Below, piece by piece: positions 1 through 6,633 of a stretch of 7,725 bases of DNA. The stretch is taken from contig UQRU01000099.1 of assembly GCA_900543475.1 (NCBI GenBank), forward strand, positions 1-7,725, given 5' to 3'. The translations under genes and the position numbers were made by a program. The stretch comes from an uncultured Eubacteriales bacterium. GTDB taxonomy: Bacteria; Bacillota; Clostridia; Christensenellales; CAG-138. Below the pieces are notes generated by a model. That model did no database searches. It had not been told where the DNA came from and was given only the letters and a program-made list of their open reading frames with translations. Positions within the stretch are counted from its first letter, which is position 1, and each line of letters starts with the position of its first letter.

Positions 1-273
1 GTCCCCAGGGGGACGGCTTAGCCGATCGGGAAACGCGGTTCCCATATCCGGCAGGAAGCAGGCGATTGGCAGGAAACGGATAAAAGGATCGGAACCAAAG
101 TTGCAGCTGGTTGGGGCTGGGGAATCCATGGGGGGAGGCGTTTTAGCGCGTTATGGAGTAGGCCGAATCAGCGGAAACGCCGGGGCTCAAATTCCGCTTG
201 CTGGTAAAGCCGCGCCTTGGCCGGCCTCGGAGGGGGGATGTTAGGCGCATTTCAGCCAGCTCCGGCGCACCAC
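1..273. other. Left-edge stretch with no supportable gene
   Basis: No recognisable gene or known RNA was found. A plus-strand frame is open from the window edge (base 2) to a TAG at 242-244, about 80 codons. Its translation is rich in Gly, Arg and Ala, matches no family I know and has no visible start, so chance openness in GC-rich DNA is the simpler reading. The first 43 bases carry short inverted repeats: 1-14 (GTCCCC/GGGGAC), 14-24 (CGGC/GCCG) and 28-43 (GGGAA/TTCCC). The 8-mer GGCAGGAA occurs twice, at 50-57 and 68-75. G-runs lie at 113-116, 119-122 and 130-135. This is downstream of the leftward tRNA terminator and upstream of nothing visible. Confidence 0.4.
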
Positions 274-307
274 AAAAAAACGCGTTGCAGATACAATCTG
301 CAACGCG
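274..307 (-). terminator. Intrinsic terminator after tRNA-Arg
   Basis: On the minus strand a perfect 12-bp stem (281-292 pairing with 296-307, loop of 3) is followed immediately by seven T residues (274-280). It begins 4 bases past the encoded CCA end of the tRNA. It should end transcripts from the tRNA promoter and any read-through from radA and the gene before it. Confidence 0.93.
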
Positions 308-311
308 CCCT

Positions 312-388
312 TGGCGTGCCTGACACGATTCGAACGTGCGACCTTCAGAGTCGGAGTCTGACACTCTATCCAGCTGAGCTACAGGCAC
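312..388 (-). tRNA. tRNA-Arg, anticodon CCG, CCA encoded
   Basis: The minus strand folds into a complete 77-nt cloverleaf. The acceptor stem is 382-388 (GTGCCTG) pairing with 316-322 (CAGGCAC). The D arm is GCTC/GAGT with a GG-A-T-A loop. The anticodon stem TCAGA/TCTGA encloses the 7-base loop CTCCGAC, so the anticodon is CCG (bases 352-354) and reads the arginine codon CGG. The T arm carries TTCGAAT. The discriminator is G and CCA is encoded at 312-314. A20 in the D loop and C35 in the anticodon are known arginine identity elements and support the assignment. The gene starts 34 bases after the radA stop. Confidence 0.97.
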
Positions 389-408
389 AAAACTTTGCCG
401 CGAGGATT

Positions 409-437
409 ATTATAGCACACATTCATCCATGAAGCAA
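409..437 (-). promoter_or_regulatory. Promoter for tRNA-Arg, overlapping the end of radA
   Basis: On the minus strand a perfect -10 TATAAT (414 to 409) is preceded directly by TGC, giving an extended -10. A -35 candidate TTGCTT (437 to 432) lies 17 bases upstream, inside the last radA codons. Expected initiation is near base 402, about 14 nt before the mature tRNA. The -35 also lies in a perfect 8-bp inverted repeat (430-437/443-450, spacer 5). That repeat has no T-run and so is not a terminator. Confidence 0.75.
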
Positions 438-1781
438 GAACATTGCTTCACGAATATGGGAAACGAAGGAATATTTTATCCCGGGCAGGTGGGGCAGGTT
501 ATCGCTTTTCGGGAGGATCACCTGGGAAAAGCCCAGGCGGGCGCATTCTTGCAGCCGCTTTTCCAGCCGGCTACAGGGGCGCACTTCCCCGGTGAGGGAG
601 ATTTCCCCCAGCAGGGCGGTGTGGGGGGGCAGAGGCAGGTCCGAAAGGGCGGAGGCGATGCATAGGGCGATGGCAAGATCCGCGCTGCGCTCCTCCAGGC
701 GCAGGCCGCCCACCACGTTGGTATATACGTCCTTGTCGTAAAGTTTGAGGCCGGCCTTTTTCTCCAATACGGCCAATAGCAGCACCAGCCGGTTGCCGTC
801 CATGCCGGCGGCCATCCGCCGGGGATTGCTGAAGGCGGAAGGGCTGATGAGAGCTTGGACCTCCGCCAGCATGGGCCGGGTGCCCTCCATGGCGCAAGTG
901 ACGGCGCAGCCTGGGGCCTGGGCGCCGGTGAGGAACAGGCCGGAAGGGTCTGGGATCTCAACCATGCCGTTGGCCCGCATTTCGAATACGCCGATCTCGT
1001 CCGTGGAGCCAAAGCGGTTTTTCACCGCCCGCAGCAGCCGCAGGGCGTCGTGGCGCTCCCCTTCAAAATACAGCACCGTATCCACCATATGTTCCAGGAG
1101 CCGAGGGCCGGCGATGGCCCCTTCCTTGGTCACGTGGCCCACGATGAACACGGCGCAGCCAGTGCATTTGGCCAGCCGGGTCAAAAGGGAGGTGGCCTCC
1201 CGCACCTGGCTTACGGTGCCGGCGGCGCTGGGGCAGCCGGGGCAATACATGGTTTGGATGGAGTCTATGATCAAACAGGCGGGCTGGGTACGCTCCACCT
1301 CCTGCTGGATGCGTTCCAGGTCGGTTTCCGCCAGCAGCAGCATGTCGCCCCCCACGCCCAATCGCTGGGCCCGGAGCTTTAGCTGGGCTGCGCTTTCCTC
1401 CCCTGTAACGTATAGCACGGTCCCCTGCTGGGTCAGGTTGGCCGCCGCCTGCATCAAGAGGGTGGATTTGCCAATGCCTGGATCGCCTCCCAGCAGAACC
1501 GTAGAGCCCCGGACCACGCCGCTCCCTCCCAGGGAAGCGCCCAGCACCCGGTCTAATTCCCCGATGCCTGTGGAGATCCGCCGGGCGTCCTCCGGGGCCA
1601 CGTCCCGTAAGGGCATGGCTTGGCGCTGGCCCGCCAAGAGAATCCCCCCCGGCTGGGGCGCGACGGCCTTGGTCTCCACCATGGTGTTCCAGCTGCCGCA
1701 GGCCGGGCATTTCCCCAGCCATTTGGAGCTTTCATAGCCGCATTCCCCGCAGAAAAATACGCTTTTCGCTTGCTTGGCCAT
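423..1781 (-). CDS. radA: RadA/Sms DNA repair and recombination ATPase
   Basis: This encodes a full-length 452-residue RadA (Sms), a RecA-like branch-migration/helicase factor that helps process recombination intermediates in the cytoplasm. The order is canonical: a four-Cys zinc finger (C11, C14, C25, C28), a RecA-type ATPase with Walker A GGDPGIGKST (98-107) and Walker B ending at D173, the RadA signature KNRFG (254-258), then a Lon-protease-like C-terminal domain (about 280-452). The ATG at 1779-1781 has AGGAGG at 1786-1791, 4 bases upstream, and this SD overlaps the TAG of the preceding gene, so the two are probably cotranscribed and coupled. The sequence is unusually Cys-rich: beyond the zinc finger it has CPGC (180-183), CTGC (206-209) and C292/C296. 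The identification is secure; a role for the extra cysteines is not known. Confidence 0.97.
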   Translation of the reverse strand: MAKQAKSVFFCGECGYESSKWLGKCPACGSWNTMVETKAVAPQPGGILLAGQRQAMPLRDVAPEDARRISTGIGELDRVLGASLGGSGVVRGSTVLLGGDPGIGKSTLLMQAAANLTQQGTVLYVTGEESAAQLKLRAQRLGVGGDMLLLAETDLERIQQEVERTQPACLIIDSIQTMYCPGCPSAAGTVSQVREATSLLTRLAKCTGCAVFIVGHVTKEGAIAGPRLLEHMVDTVLYFEGERHDALRLLRAVKNRFGSTDEIGVFEMRANGMVEIPDPSGLFLTGAQAPGCAVTCAMEGTRPMLAEVQALISPSAFSNPRRMAAGMDGNRLVLLLAVLEKKAGLKLYDKDVYTNVVGGLRLEERSADLAIALCIASALSDLPLPPHTALLGEISLTGEVRPCSRLEKRLQECARLGFSQVILPKSDNLPHLPGIKYSFVSHIREAMFLLHG

Positions 1782-1789
1782 GGTTCCTC

Positions 1790-3040
1790 CTAGGGGATCT
1801 TTACGTATTTTACGATGTCCCGCTCCCGGCTGGTCACATCCATCCAGATCACATAATCCCCGCTGACCCCTAAAAGCTGGGCGGACTCATAGTCCTGGGT
1901 CAGGCGGTAGATGCTATTGGTTTCAAACATGTACAGGAAGATGGCCTCCGTTGCCGGGGAAACCGAAGCGTCTGTACGGGAATAGGCGACAAAGTCCGTA
2001 CCGATGCCAAAGTCCACCACCCCGCTGTCGATCAGGAAGGGATCTCCCATTAGGTCGACCACCCCGTATAGCTGGGTGTCGCTGCTGTGGACGTCGGACA
2101 GCCAAGCGGTGTATTTGCCGCTGTGCTTGGGGTCGTGGACAAAGGTGCCGGGGGTATAGATGCCGTTGCCCCCGATGCCGCTTTGGGGGGCAACCTCCCC
2201 CAGCTGCATATACCGGATGCAGCTCAGGTCCGAATCCCCTTGGGTGGAGGAGGGCTCCGCCCACAATAACCGCCCATTCTGTAGGCTGGGCTTGCTCTGG
2301 CCGTATACGGTGCCGGAGAACATTTCCACTACCGTACTTTCCATGGTGGTTAGGTCGAATACGAATAGCTTTTCCTTCTTGGTGCCCGTCCGGTCCATAA
2401 AGGCTACATAATTGCCGTCCAGCATAGGTTCCGGCTGGCCCACGTAGATGTCCTTCACCTTGACGGGCGTCATGGTATCCGCCGTAAGATCCACTGCCAT
2501 AATGGCGCCGCCGCCGTCCAGGTTGGCGTCCAGATAGACCAACCAGGAATCGTTGAACTTGGGGAACATGAAATGGACGTTTTGGGGGGAGATGGGCAGG
2601 CGCTGGGCGGATTGGGTCTGGGTGTCATACCAGTACATATGGAGCAGATGCACGTCCTGGGAATTTTCATCCAGCTGGCCTGCGGAAACGATCATGCGAT
2701 CCTGGTAGATATAGGGATCTGCGAACCACCGATAATCCGAATAGCCATCGAACACCATTTCATGGGTATTTTCCGTGGGATTAAAATAGGTGATGGGATG
2801 GGGGGTGGGGGTGGGTCTCGGCGTGGGCGCAGGGGTGGGTTCCGGCAAAAATGGCGCGCGATAGGAAAAGCCCAACCATTCCGAGGCCTGGGGAAGCGCC
2901 ACATAGGCCACCAGGGCAAATAGGGATAACGCCGCTAGCGCCAGGCAAAAGATCAGGAAAAACGGCCACCATTGGCTTTGCTTAAAGCTGCGGCGGCGGC
3001 GAAATTTACGGGCCCGGCGGTGGAAACGATTACGGCGCAT
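1790..3040 (-). CDS. Unrecognised membrane-anchored protein with large extracytoplasmic beta-rich domain
   Basis: I do not recognise a named family. The 416-residue product has a very basic N-terminus (residues 1-20, many Arg), one hydrophobic helix (about 25-49), a low-complexity Pro/Thr linker (about 66-82, PEPTPAPTPRPTPTP) and a C-terminal region of about 330 residues. The positive-inside rule places that region outside the membrane. It has recurring short beta-strand-like blocks ending in W, Y or D (WLVYLD, YVAFMD, RLLWAE, YTAWLSD, FVAYSR, YVIWMD), suggesting a beta-propeller of the TolB/WD40-like type; this is inferred from pattern only. The start at ATG 3038-3040 is chosen because GAGG lies 7 bases upstream and the likely promoter is at 3104-3132. 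A longer frame reaches 3148 but would begin upstream of that promoter. The stop overlaps the radA SD. Sensing or wall-associated roles are possible but unproven. Confidence 0.8.
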   Translation of the reverse strand: MRRNRFHRRARKFRRRRSFKQSQWWPFFLIFCLALAALSLFALVAYVALPQASEWLGFSYRAPFLPEPTPAPTPRPTPTPHPITYFNPTENTHEMVFDGYSDYRWFADPYIYQDRMIVSAGQLDENSQDVHLLHMYWYDTQTQSAQRLPISPQNVHFMFPKFNDSWLVYLDANLDGGGAIMAVDLTADTMTPVKVKDIYVGQPEPMLDGNYVAFMDRTGTKKEKLFVFDLTTMESTVVEMFSGTVYGQSKPSLQNGRLLWAEPSSTQGDSDLSCIRYMQLGEVAPQSGIGGNGIYTPGTFVHDPKHSGKYTAWLSDVHSSDTQLYGVVDLMGDPFLIDSGVVDFGIGTDFVAYSRTDASVSPATEAIFLYMFETNSIYRLTQDYESAQLLGVSGDYVIWMDVTSRERDIVKYVKIP

Positions 3041-3103
3041 GGCATTACCTCGCAATGGGATATGGCGGTTTAGGCCAAAATAGGGGCTAAAAAATACGTT
3101 TTT

Positions 3104-3132
3104 ATTATAGCATACATGGAGGGAAGGGGCAA
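3104..3132 (-). promoter_or_regulatory. Promoter for the membrane-protein/radA unit
   Basis: On the minus strand -10 TATAAT (3109 to 3104) is preceded by TGC (extended -10). A -35 candidate TTGCCC (3132 to 3127) lies 17 bases upstream. Initiation is expected near 3097, leaving a leader of about 57 nt before the ATG at 3040. It shares TGCTATAATAA with the tRNA-Arg promoter. It fires divergently from the pot operon promoter; the two -35 boxes are about 44 bases apart. Confidence 0.72.
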
Positions 3133-3176
3133 ATGCCGGCGCGCACAATAATTATAAACAAAAAGTTGCGTAATAC

Positions 3177-3205
3177 TTGACTTTTCCGCAAAAAGATGAT
3201 TTAAT
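3177..3205 (+). promoter_or_regulatory. Promoter of the regulator-potABCD operon
   Basis: The -35 TTGACT (3177-3182) and -10 TTTAAT (3200-3205) are each one base from sigma-70/sigma-A consensus, with an ideal 17-base spacer. TGA just before the -10 adds an extended -10 element. Initiation is expected at about 3211-3213, giving a leader of about 75 nt before the regulator ATG at 3287. Confidence 0.82.
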
Positions 3206-3210
3206 CTTTT
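3191..3210. promoter_or_regulatory. Inverted repeat over the pot -10 box
   Basis: AAAAGAT (3191-3197) and ATCTTTT (3204-3210) are perfect 7-bp arms around a 6-base centre, and the -10 box lies within the element. Flanking CGCA (3187-3190) and TGCG (3212-3215) extend the symmetry if one base is bulged. It could be a second operator, or chance symmetry in A/T-rich promoter DNA. Confidence 0.4.
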
Positions 3211-3214
3211 ATGC

Positions 3215-3235
3215 GTGTTTAGAACGCCTAAACAC
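3215..3235. promoter_or_regulatory. Probable operator just downstream of the pot start site
   Basis: A perfect 8-bp inverted repeat, GTGTTTAG and CTAAACAC, is separated by 5 bases (AACGC). Its 21-bp span is the right size for a dimeric XRE-family HTH repressor. It begins within a few bases of the expected transcription start, where a bound protein would block initiation or escape. The first gene of the operon encodes such an HTH protein, so autoregulation is the natural inference. In RNA the same sequence could form a hairpin at the extreme 5' end of the transcript. Confidence 0.6.
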
Positions 3236-3286
3236 AAGGTTTATATTTACCACCACCAGGCGGCTTGCCGGAAAGGAAGCGGGATC

Positions 3287-3829
3287 ATGATAGACATCGG
3301 CGGCAAGATCAAGGGCCTCAGGCTAAAGCTGGGGCTGACACAGGAGGAGTTGGCCGCGCGTACGGAGCTGTCCAAGGGGTTCATTTCCCAGCTGGAGCGG
3401 AACCTGACCTCTCCCAGCATCGCCACCCTCACGGATATCCTAGAGGCGCTGGGTACGGACCTATCGGCCTTTTTTTCCGAGGCGAAGCCGGAAAAGGTGG
3501 TGTTTACCCCGGAGGATATGTTCGTCAAGGAGGAGCCGGAACAGGGCTATTCCATTGAATGGCTGGTGCCCAACGCCCAGAAAAATCAATTGGAACCCAT
3601 TCTGGTGACCCTGGCCCAAGGCGGCGAGACCTGGGCCCAGGACCCCCACGAGGGGGAAGAATTTGGCTATGTGCTGGCAGGCAGCATCTATCTGCACCTG
3701 GGAGAACGCAGGCTGCGGGTGCGCCGGGGAGAGAGCTTCTGCTTTCAGCCCGCCAATGTACATTATATCAAAAACGCAGGCAGGAGCGAGGCAAAGGTGC
3801 TGTGGGTTTCCACCCCGCCTTCCTTTTAG
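3287..3829 (+). CDS. XRE-family HTH regulator with cupin domain (PuuR-like)
   Basis: The 180-residue product has an N-terminal HTH_3/XRE DNA-binding domain (about 7-63, with TQEELA and [12 protein letters not shown] as the two HTH helices) and a C-terminal cupin_2 domain (about 105-175). Cupin motif 1 is [10 protein letters not shown] (121-130); motif 2 carries H159 and N163 after G148 and P155. This architecture is that of PuuR-type regulators, often found beside polyamine or amino-acid genes. The ATG at 3287 is chosen because AAGGA lies 9 bases upstream and the residues after it match the normal start of the HTH domain. A longer frame from 3215 would begin inside the operator and add 24 residues of unrelated sequence. 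It is the first gene of the operon, 20 bases before potA. The ligand is unknown; polyamine sensing and autorepression are inferred from context. Confidence 0.92.
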   Translation: MIDIGGKIKGLRLKLGLTQEELAARTELSKGFISQLERNLTSPSIATLTDILEALGTDLSAFFSEAKPEKVVFTPEDMFVKEEPEQGYSIEWLVPNAQKNQLEPILVTLAQGGETWAQDPHEGEEFGYVLAGSIYLHLGERRLRVRRGESFCFQPANVHYIKNAGRSEAKVLWVSTPPSF

Positions 3830-3849
3830 CCCGCCACAGGGAGGATACT

Positions 3850-4965
3850 ATGAGCAAACATCTGATCGATCTTAAAGGGCTGCGCAAGGAATACGACGGC
3901 GTGGACGTGCTGAAAAATATCGATCTATATATACGGGATGGGGAATTCCTGACTTTGCTGGGGCCTTCCGGTTGCGGCAAGACCACCATGCTGCGCCTGA
4001 TCGCGGGCTTTGCCCTGCCCAGCAGCGGCCAGGTGATCATGGACGGCAAGGATATGAGCCGGGTGCCCCCCTATAAGCGGCGGGTCAACACGGTGTTCCA
4101 GAAATACGCCCTATTCCCCCACCTGAACGTATACGATAACATCGCCTTCGGCCTCAAGATCCAAAAGCTCCCCAAGGCGGAGATCCAGCAGCGGGTGGAG
4201 GAGATGCTGGAGCTGGTGAACCTCAAGGGCTATGAAAAGCGCTGGATCGAGCAGCTGTCCGGCGGCCAGCAGCAGCGGGTGGCCATTGCCCGGGCCCTGG
4301 TGAACCGGCCCAAGGTATTGCTCCTGGACGAACCCCTGGGGGCCCTGGATCTGAAGCTGCGCAAGGGGATGCAGATCGAGCTGAAGCGGATGCAGCAGAA
4401 GCTGGGCATCACCTTCATCTATGTGACCCACGACCAGGAAGAAGCCCTCACCATGAGCGACACCATTGTGGTGATGAACGAGGGGGTCATCCAGCAGATC
4501 GGCACCCCGGTGGATATTTATAACGAGCCCAAGAACATCTTCGTGGCCAAGTTCATCGGGGAGAGCAATATCCTGCCCGGCATCATGCTGGGGGATTATA
4601 AGGTGCGCTTCCACGGCCGGGAATTTACCTGCGTGGACGCGGGCTTTGGTAGCCATACCCCCGTGGACGTGGTGGTGCGGCCCGAGGATATCGACCTGTA
4701 TGAGGAAAGCCGCTCCAGCCTCACCGGCGTGGTGAAGAGCGTCCTGTTCATGGGGGTGCATTACGAATTCCGGGTGGATACCGGGGACTTTATTTGGACC
4801 GTCCATTCCACCGACTATATCGAGCCCGGCAGCCGGGTCAGCTTGACCATCCTGCCGGACGCCATCCACATCATGCACAAGAGCGTCAACCCGGATGAAC
4901 AGGAAATGCCCACCGAGGATGAGCGCTTTGAGGCGGCCCTGGCAGAGGAGGAGGCGGAAGCATGA
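3850..4965 (+). CDS. potA: Spermidine/putrescine ABC transporter ATP-binding protein PotA
   Basis: This 371-residue ATPase energises polyamine import on the inner face of the membrane. All ABC motifs are intact: Walker [10 protein letters not shown] (38-46), Q-loop Q84, signature LSGGQ (136-140), Walker B VLLLDEP (156-162), D-loop GALD (164-167) and switch H194. A TOBE-type C-terminal domain (about 270-345) is as expected for PotA/CUT1-like ATPases. The ATG at 3850 has AGGGAGG 5 bases upstream. The same frame is open further left to 3559, but that part runs out of frame across the regulator and is not coding. The protein ends in an acidic tail (about 349-371) whose Glu codons double as the potB ribosome binding site. 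The stop overlaps the potB start (ATGA). Confidence 0.97.
   Translation: MSKHLIDLKGLRKEYDGVDVLKNIDLYIRDGEFLTLLGPSGCGKTTMLRLIAGFALPSSGQVIMDGKDMSRVPPYKRRVNTVFQKYALFPHLNVYDNIAFGLKIQKLPKAEIQQRVEEMLELVNLKGYEKRWIEQLSGGQQQRVAIARALVNRPKVLLLDEPLGALDLKLRKGMQIELKRMQQKLGITFIYVTHDQEEALTMSDTIVVMNEGVIQQIGTPVDIYNEPKNIFVAKFIGESNILPGIMLGDYKVRFHGREFTCVDAGFGSHTPVDVVVRPEDIDLYEESRSSLTGVVKSVLFMGVHYEFRVDTGDFIWTVHSTDYIEPGSRVSLTILPDAIHIMHKSVNPDEQEMPTEDERFEAALAEEEAEA
4946..4954 (+). promoter_or_regulatory. potB ribosome binding site inside the potA acidic tail
   Basis: Tandem AGGAGG copies (4946-4951 and 4949-4954) lie in consecutive GAG codons of potA, 7 bases before the potB ATG. The strong SD and the ATGA overlap together indicate reinitiation or coupled translation of potB after potA. 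Confidence 0.75.
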
Positions 4966-5789
4966 AGCGGACGGTCTTCGCCTATCCCTATATCGTCTGG
5001 ATGCTGATTTTCATCCTGGCCCCCATGCTGCTGATCATTTGGTATGCCTTTTCCAAGGACGGCAGCTTTACCCTGGCCAACATCACCACGGCCCTAAAGG
5101 ACCCCATCTACATGCAGGTGCTGCTGCGCTCCGTGTGGATCGCCTTCAAGGCCACGGTGATCTGCCTGCTGCTGGGCTACCCCATCGCCTGGTTCCTTTC
5201 CACCATGCGCAAAAGCACCGCGGCCATCCTGTACATCCTGTTCATCGTGCCCATGTGGATGAACTTCCTCCTGCGCACCTACGCTTGGCAGGCCATCCTG
5301 GACAGCGCCGGCATCCTCAACGTGATCCTGGAATTCTTCGGCCTGCCCCCCCAGCACCTGCTGTACACGGAAGGGGCCATTATGCTGGGCACGGTATATA
5401 ACTTCCTGCCCTTTATGATCCTGCCCATCTATTCCGTGCTGGTGAAGCTGGATAAATCCCTGGTGGAGGCCGCCTATGACCTGGGCGCCAACGGGGTCAC
5501 CACCTTTTTCAAGGTGATCTTGCCCCAGTCCGTCCCCGGCATCATCAGCGGCATCACCATGGTGTTCATCCCCGCCATCACCGCCTTTGCCATCTCCCGG
5601 CTCCTGGGCGGCAGCAAGTTCATGCTCTACGGCGATTTGATCGAAAACCAGTTCATCACCCTGGGCCGGGACGCTTGGCCTGTGGGCAGCGCCCTGAGCT
5701 TTATCCTGCTGGTGCTGGTGCTCATCTCCATGGCCATCATGCGCCGGGCTGAGCGGGAGGCCGGCGAGGAAGGGGGTATGCTCTGGTGA
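4962..5789 (+). CDS. potB: Polyamine ABC transporter permease PotB
   Basis: This 275-residue integral membrane subunit forms the transport channel with PotC. About six hydrophobic segments are visible (roughly 10-30, 58-80, 87-107, 137-160, 192-212, 242-262). The cytoplasmic EAA loop that docks on the ATPase is clear at 169-188 ([10 protein letters not shown]...ILP). Length and topology are normal for PotB of the binding-protein-dependent permease family. The ATG overlaps the potA stop by 4 bases (ATGA). Its own TGA in turn overlaps the potC GTG start, so the three transporter genes are tightly coupled. Order and motif both favour PotB over PotH-type putrescine-only permeases, but substrate cannot be read from this subunit. 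Confidence 0.95.
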   Translation: MKRTVFAYPYIVWMLIFILAPMLLIIWYAFSKDGSFTLANITTALKDPIYMQVLLRSVWIAFKATVICLLLGYPIAWFLSTMRKSTAAILYILFIVPMWMNFLLRTYAWQAILDSAGILNVILEFFGLPPQHLLYTEGAIMLGTVYNFLPFMILPIYSVLVKLDKSLVEAAYDLGANGVTTFFKVILPQSVPGIISGITMVFIPAITAFAISRLLGGSKFMLYGDLIENQFITLGRDAWPVGSALSFILLVLVLISMAIMRRAEREAGEEGGMLW

Positions 5790-6592
5790 AAAAGCTGCGC
5801 TCCTTCTTCAAGGGCACCTACCTGGGCCTGATGCTCCTCTTCCTCTACGCCCCCATCCTGGTGCTGATGGTCTATTCCTTCAACGAGGCCAAGACCATGG
5901 GCAACTGGACCGGCTTCTCCCTCAAGTGGTACCAGGCCCTGTTCGCGGATTCCACCATTATGGACGCCCTGTGGGTGACCCTGTCCGTGGCGGTGATCTC
6001 CGCACTGGTGGCCACCATCCTGGGCACCTTTGCGGCCATCGGCCTCCACTCCATGAAAAAACGCCGCCGGGCGGTGATCGAAAACATCTCCCAGTTGCCC
6101 ATGGTGAACCCGGACCTGGTGACGGGCATCAGCTTTATGATGCTATTTGCCCTCATGGGCATTCGGGATGGCTATACCCGTATGCTCATCGCCCACATTA
6201 CCTTTAACATCCCCTATGTGATCTTTTCCGTGCTGCCCAAGCTGCGCCAAAGCTCTAACCGGCTCTATGAGGCTGCCATGGACCTGGGCTGCACCCCCTG
6301 GATGGCCCTGCAAAAGGTGGTGATCCCGGACATTATGCCGGGCATCGTTTCCGGGTTCATCCTGGCCTTTACCCTGAGCCTGGACGACTTCGTGGTGAGC
6401 TGGTTCGCCACCTCGGGCATCCAGAACCTGTCCATCTATATTTACTCCATTGCCCGCCGGGGCATCAGCCCCAAGATCAACGCCCTGAGCACCTTGATGT
6501 TCGTGGCGGTGATCACCCTGCTGCTGATCGTGAACCTGCGCAGCCTCAAGGAGGAACGGGAAGCCGAAAAAGCAGCCGCTAAACGCCTGTAA
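5786..6592 (+). CDS. potC: Polyamine ABC transporter permease PotC
   Basis: This 268-residue permease is the PotB partner. It has an N-terminal hydrophobic helix (about 12-31), further segments (about 63-86, 110-126, 132-152, 184-204, 234-251) and an EAA loop at 162-181 (EAAMDLGCTP...VIP). The block LDDFVVSWF (199-207) is typical of PotC/PotI proteins. Translation begins at GTG 5786-5788, which overlaps the potB stop as GTGA, with AGGGGG 9 bases upstream. The frame agrees with the usual family N-terminus (MKKLR...). The C-terminus is a charged cytoplasmic tail. It is followed after 41 bases by potD. Confidence 0.95.
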   Translation: MKKLRSFFKGTYLGLMLLFLYAPILVLMVYSFNEAKTMGNWTGFSLKWYQALFADSTIMDALWVTLSVAVISALVATILGTFAAIGLHSMKKRRRAVIENISQLPMVNPDLVTGISFMMLFALMGIRDGYTRMLIAHITFNIPYVIFSVLPKLRQSSNRLYEAAMDLGCTPWMALQKVVIPDIMPGIVSGFILAFTLSLDDFVVSWFATSGIQNLSIYIYSIARRGISPKINALSTLMFVAVITLLLIVNLRSLKEEREAEKAAAKRL

Positions 6593-6633
6593 TAAGGGAA
6601 CACCTTTTAATCTTAAGGAGGAAACAAAAAGAA

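Noticed and set aside
41..75. Resemblance of CCGGCAGGAAGCAGG to the bacterial SRP RNA apical motif
   Set aside because: The conserved GGAA tetraloop context and pairing flanks are missing, and no SRP-like hairpin can be drawn around it.
109..135. G-quadruplex candidate from the G-runs on the plus strand
   Set aside because: Only three runs of four or more G are present, plus a GG pair, which falls short of the usual four-run motif, and no gene start is nearby for it to regulate.
143..388. Minus-strand 81-codon open frame starting MPVAQLDRVSDSDSEG
   Set aside because: Its first third is a translation of the tRNA-Arg gene itself, a common spurious protein in databases. It then runs through the terminator.
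217..432. Plus-strand 71-codon open frame containing GVPDTIRTCDLQSRSLTLYPAELQ
   Set aside because: This is the antisense translation of the tRNA, another well-known false protein; it also crosses the tRNA terminator and promoter.
745..1737. Long plus-strand frame (330 codons) opposite radA
   Set aside because: It lies wholly antisense to a clear, full-length RadA, has Ser/Arg/Pro-rich composition typical of GC-rich shadow frames, and matches no domain.
4111..4878. Minus-strand frame (255 codons) opposite potA
   Set aside because: It is the antisense mirror of conserved ABC motifs; there is no independent evidence of coding.
6593..6633. Possible separate promoter or attenuator before potD
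   Set aside because: The 41-base gap has no -35/-10 pair and only a 4-bp CCTT/AAGG symmetry, so potD is best read as part of the operon.
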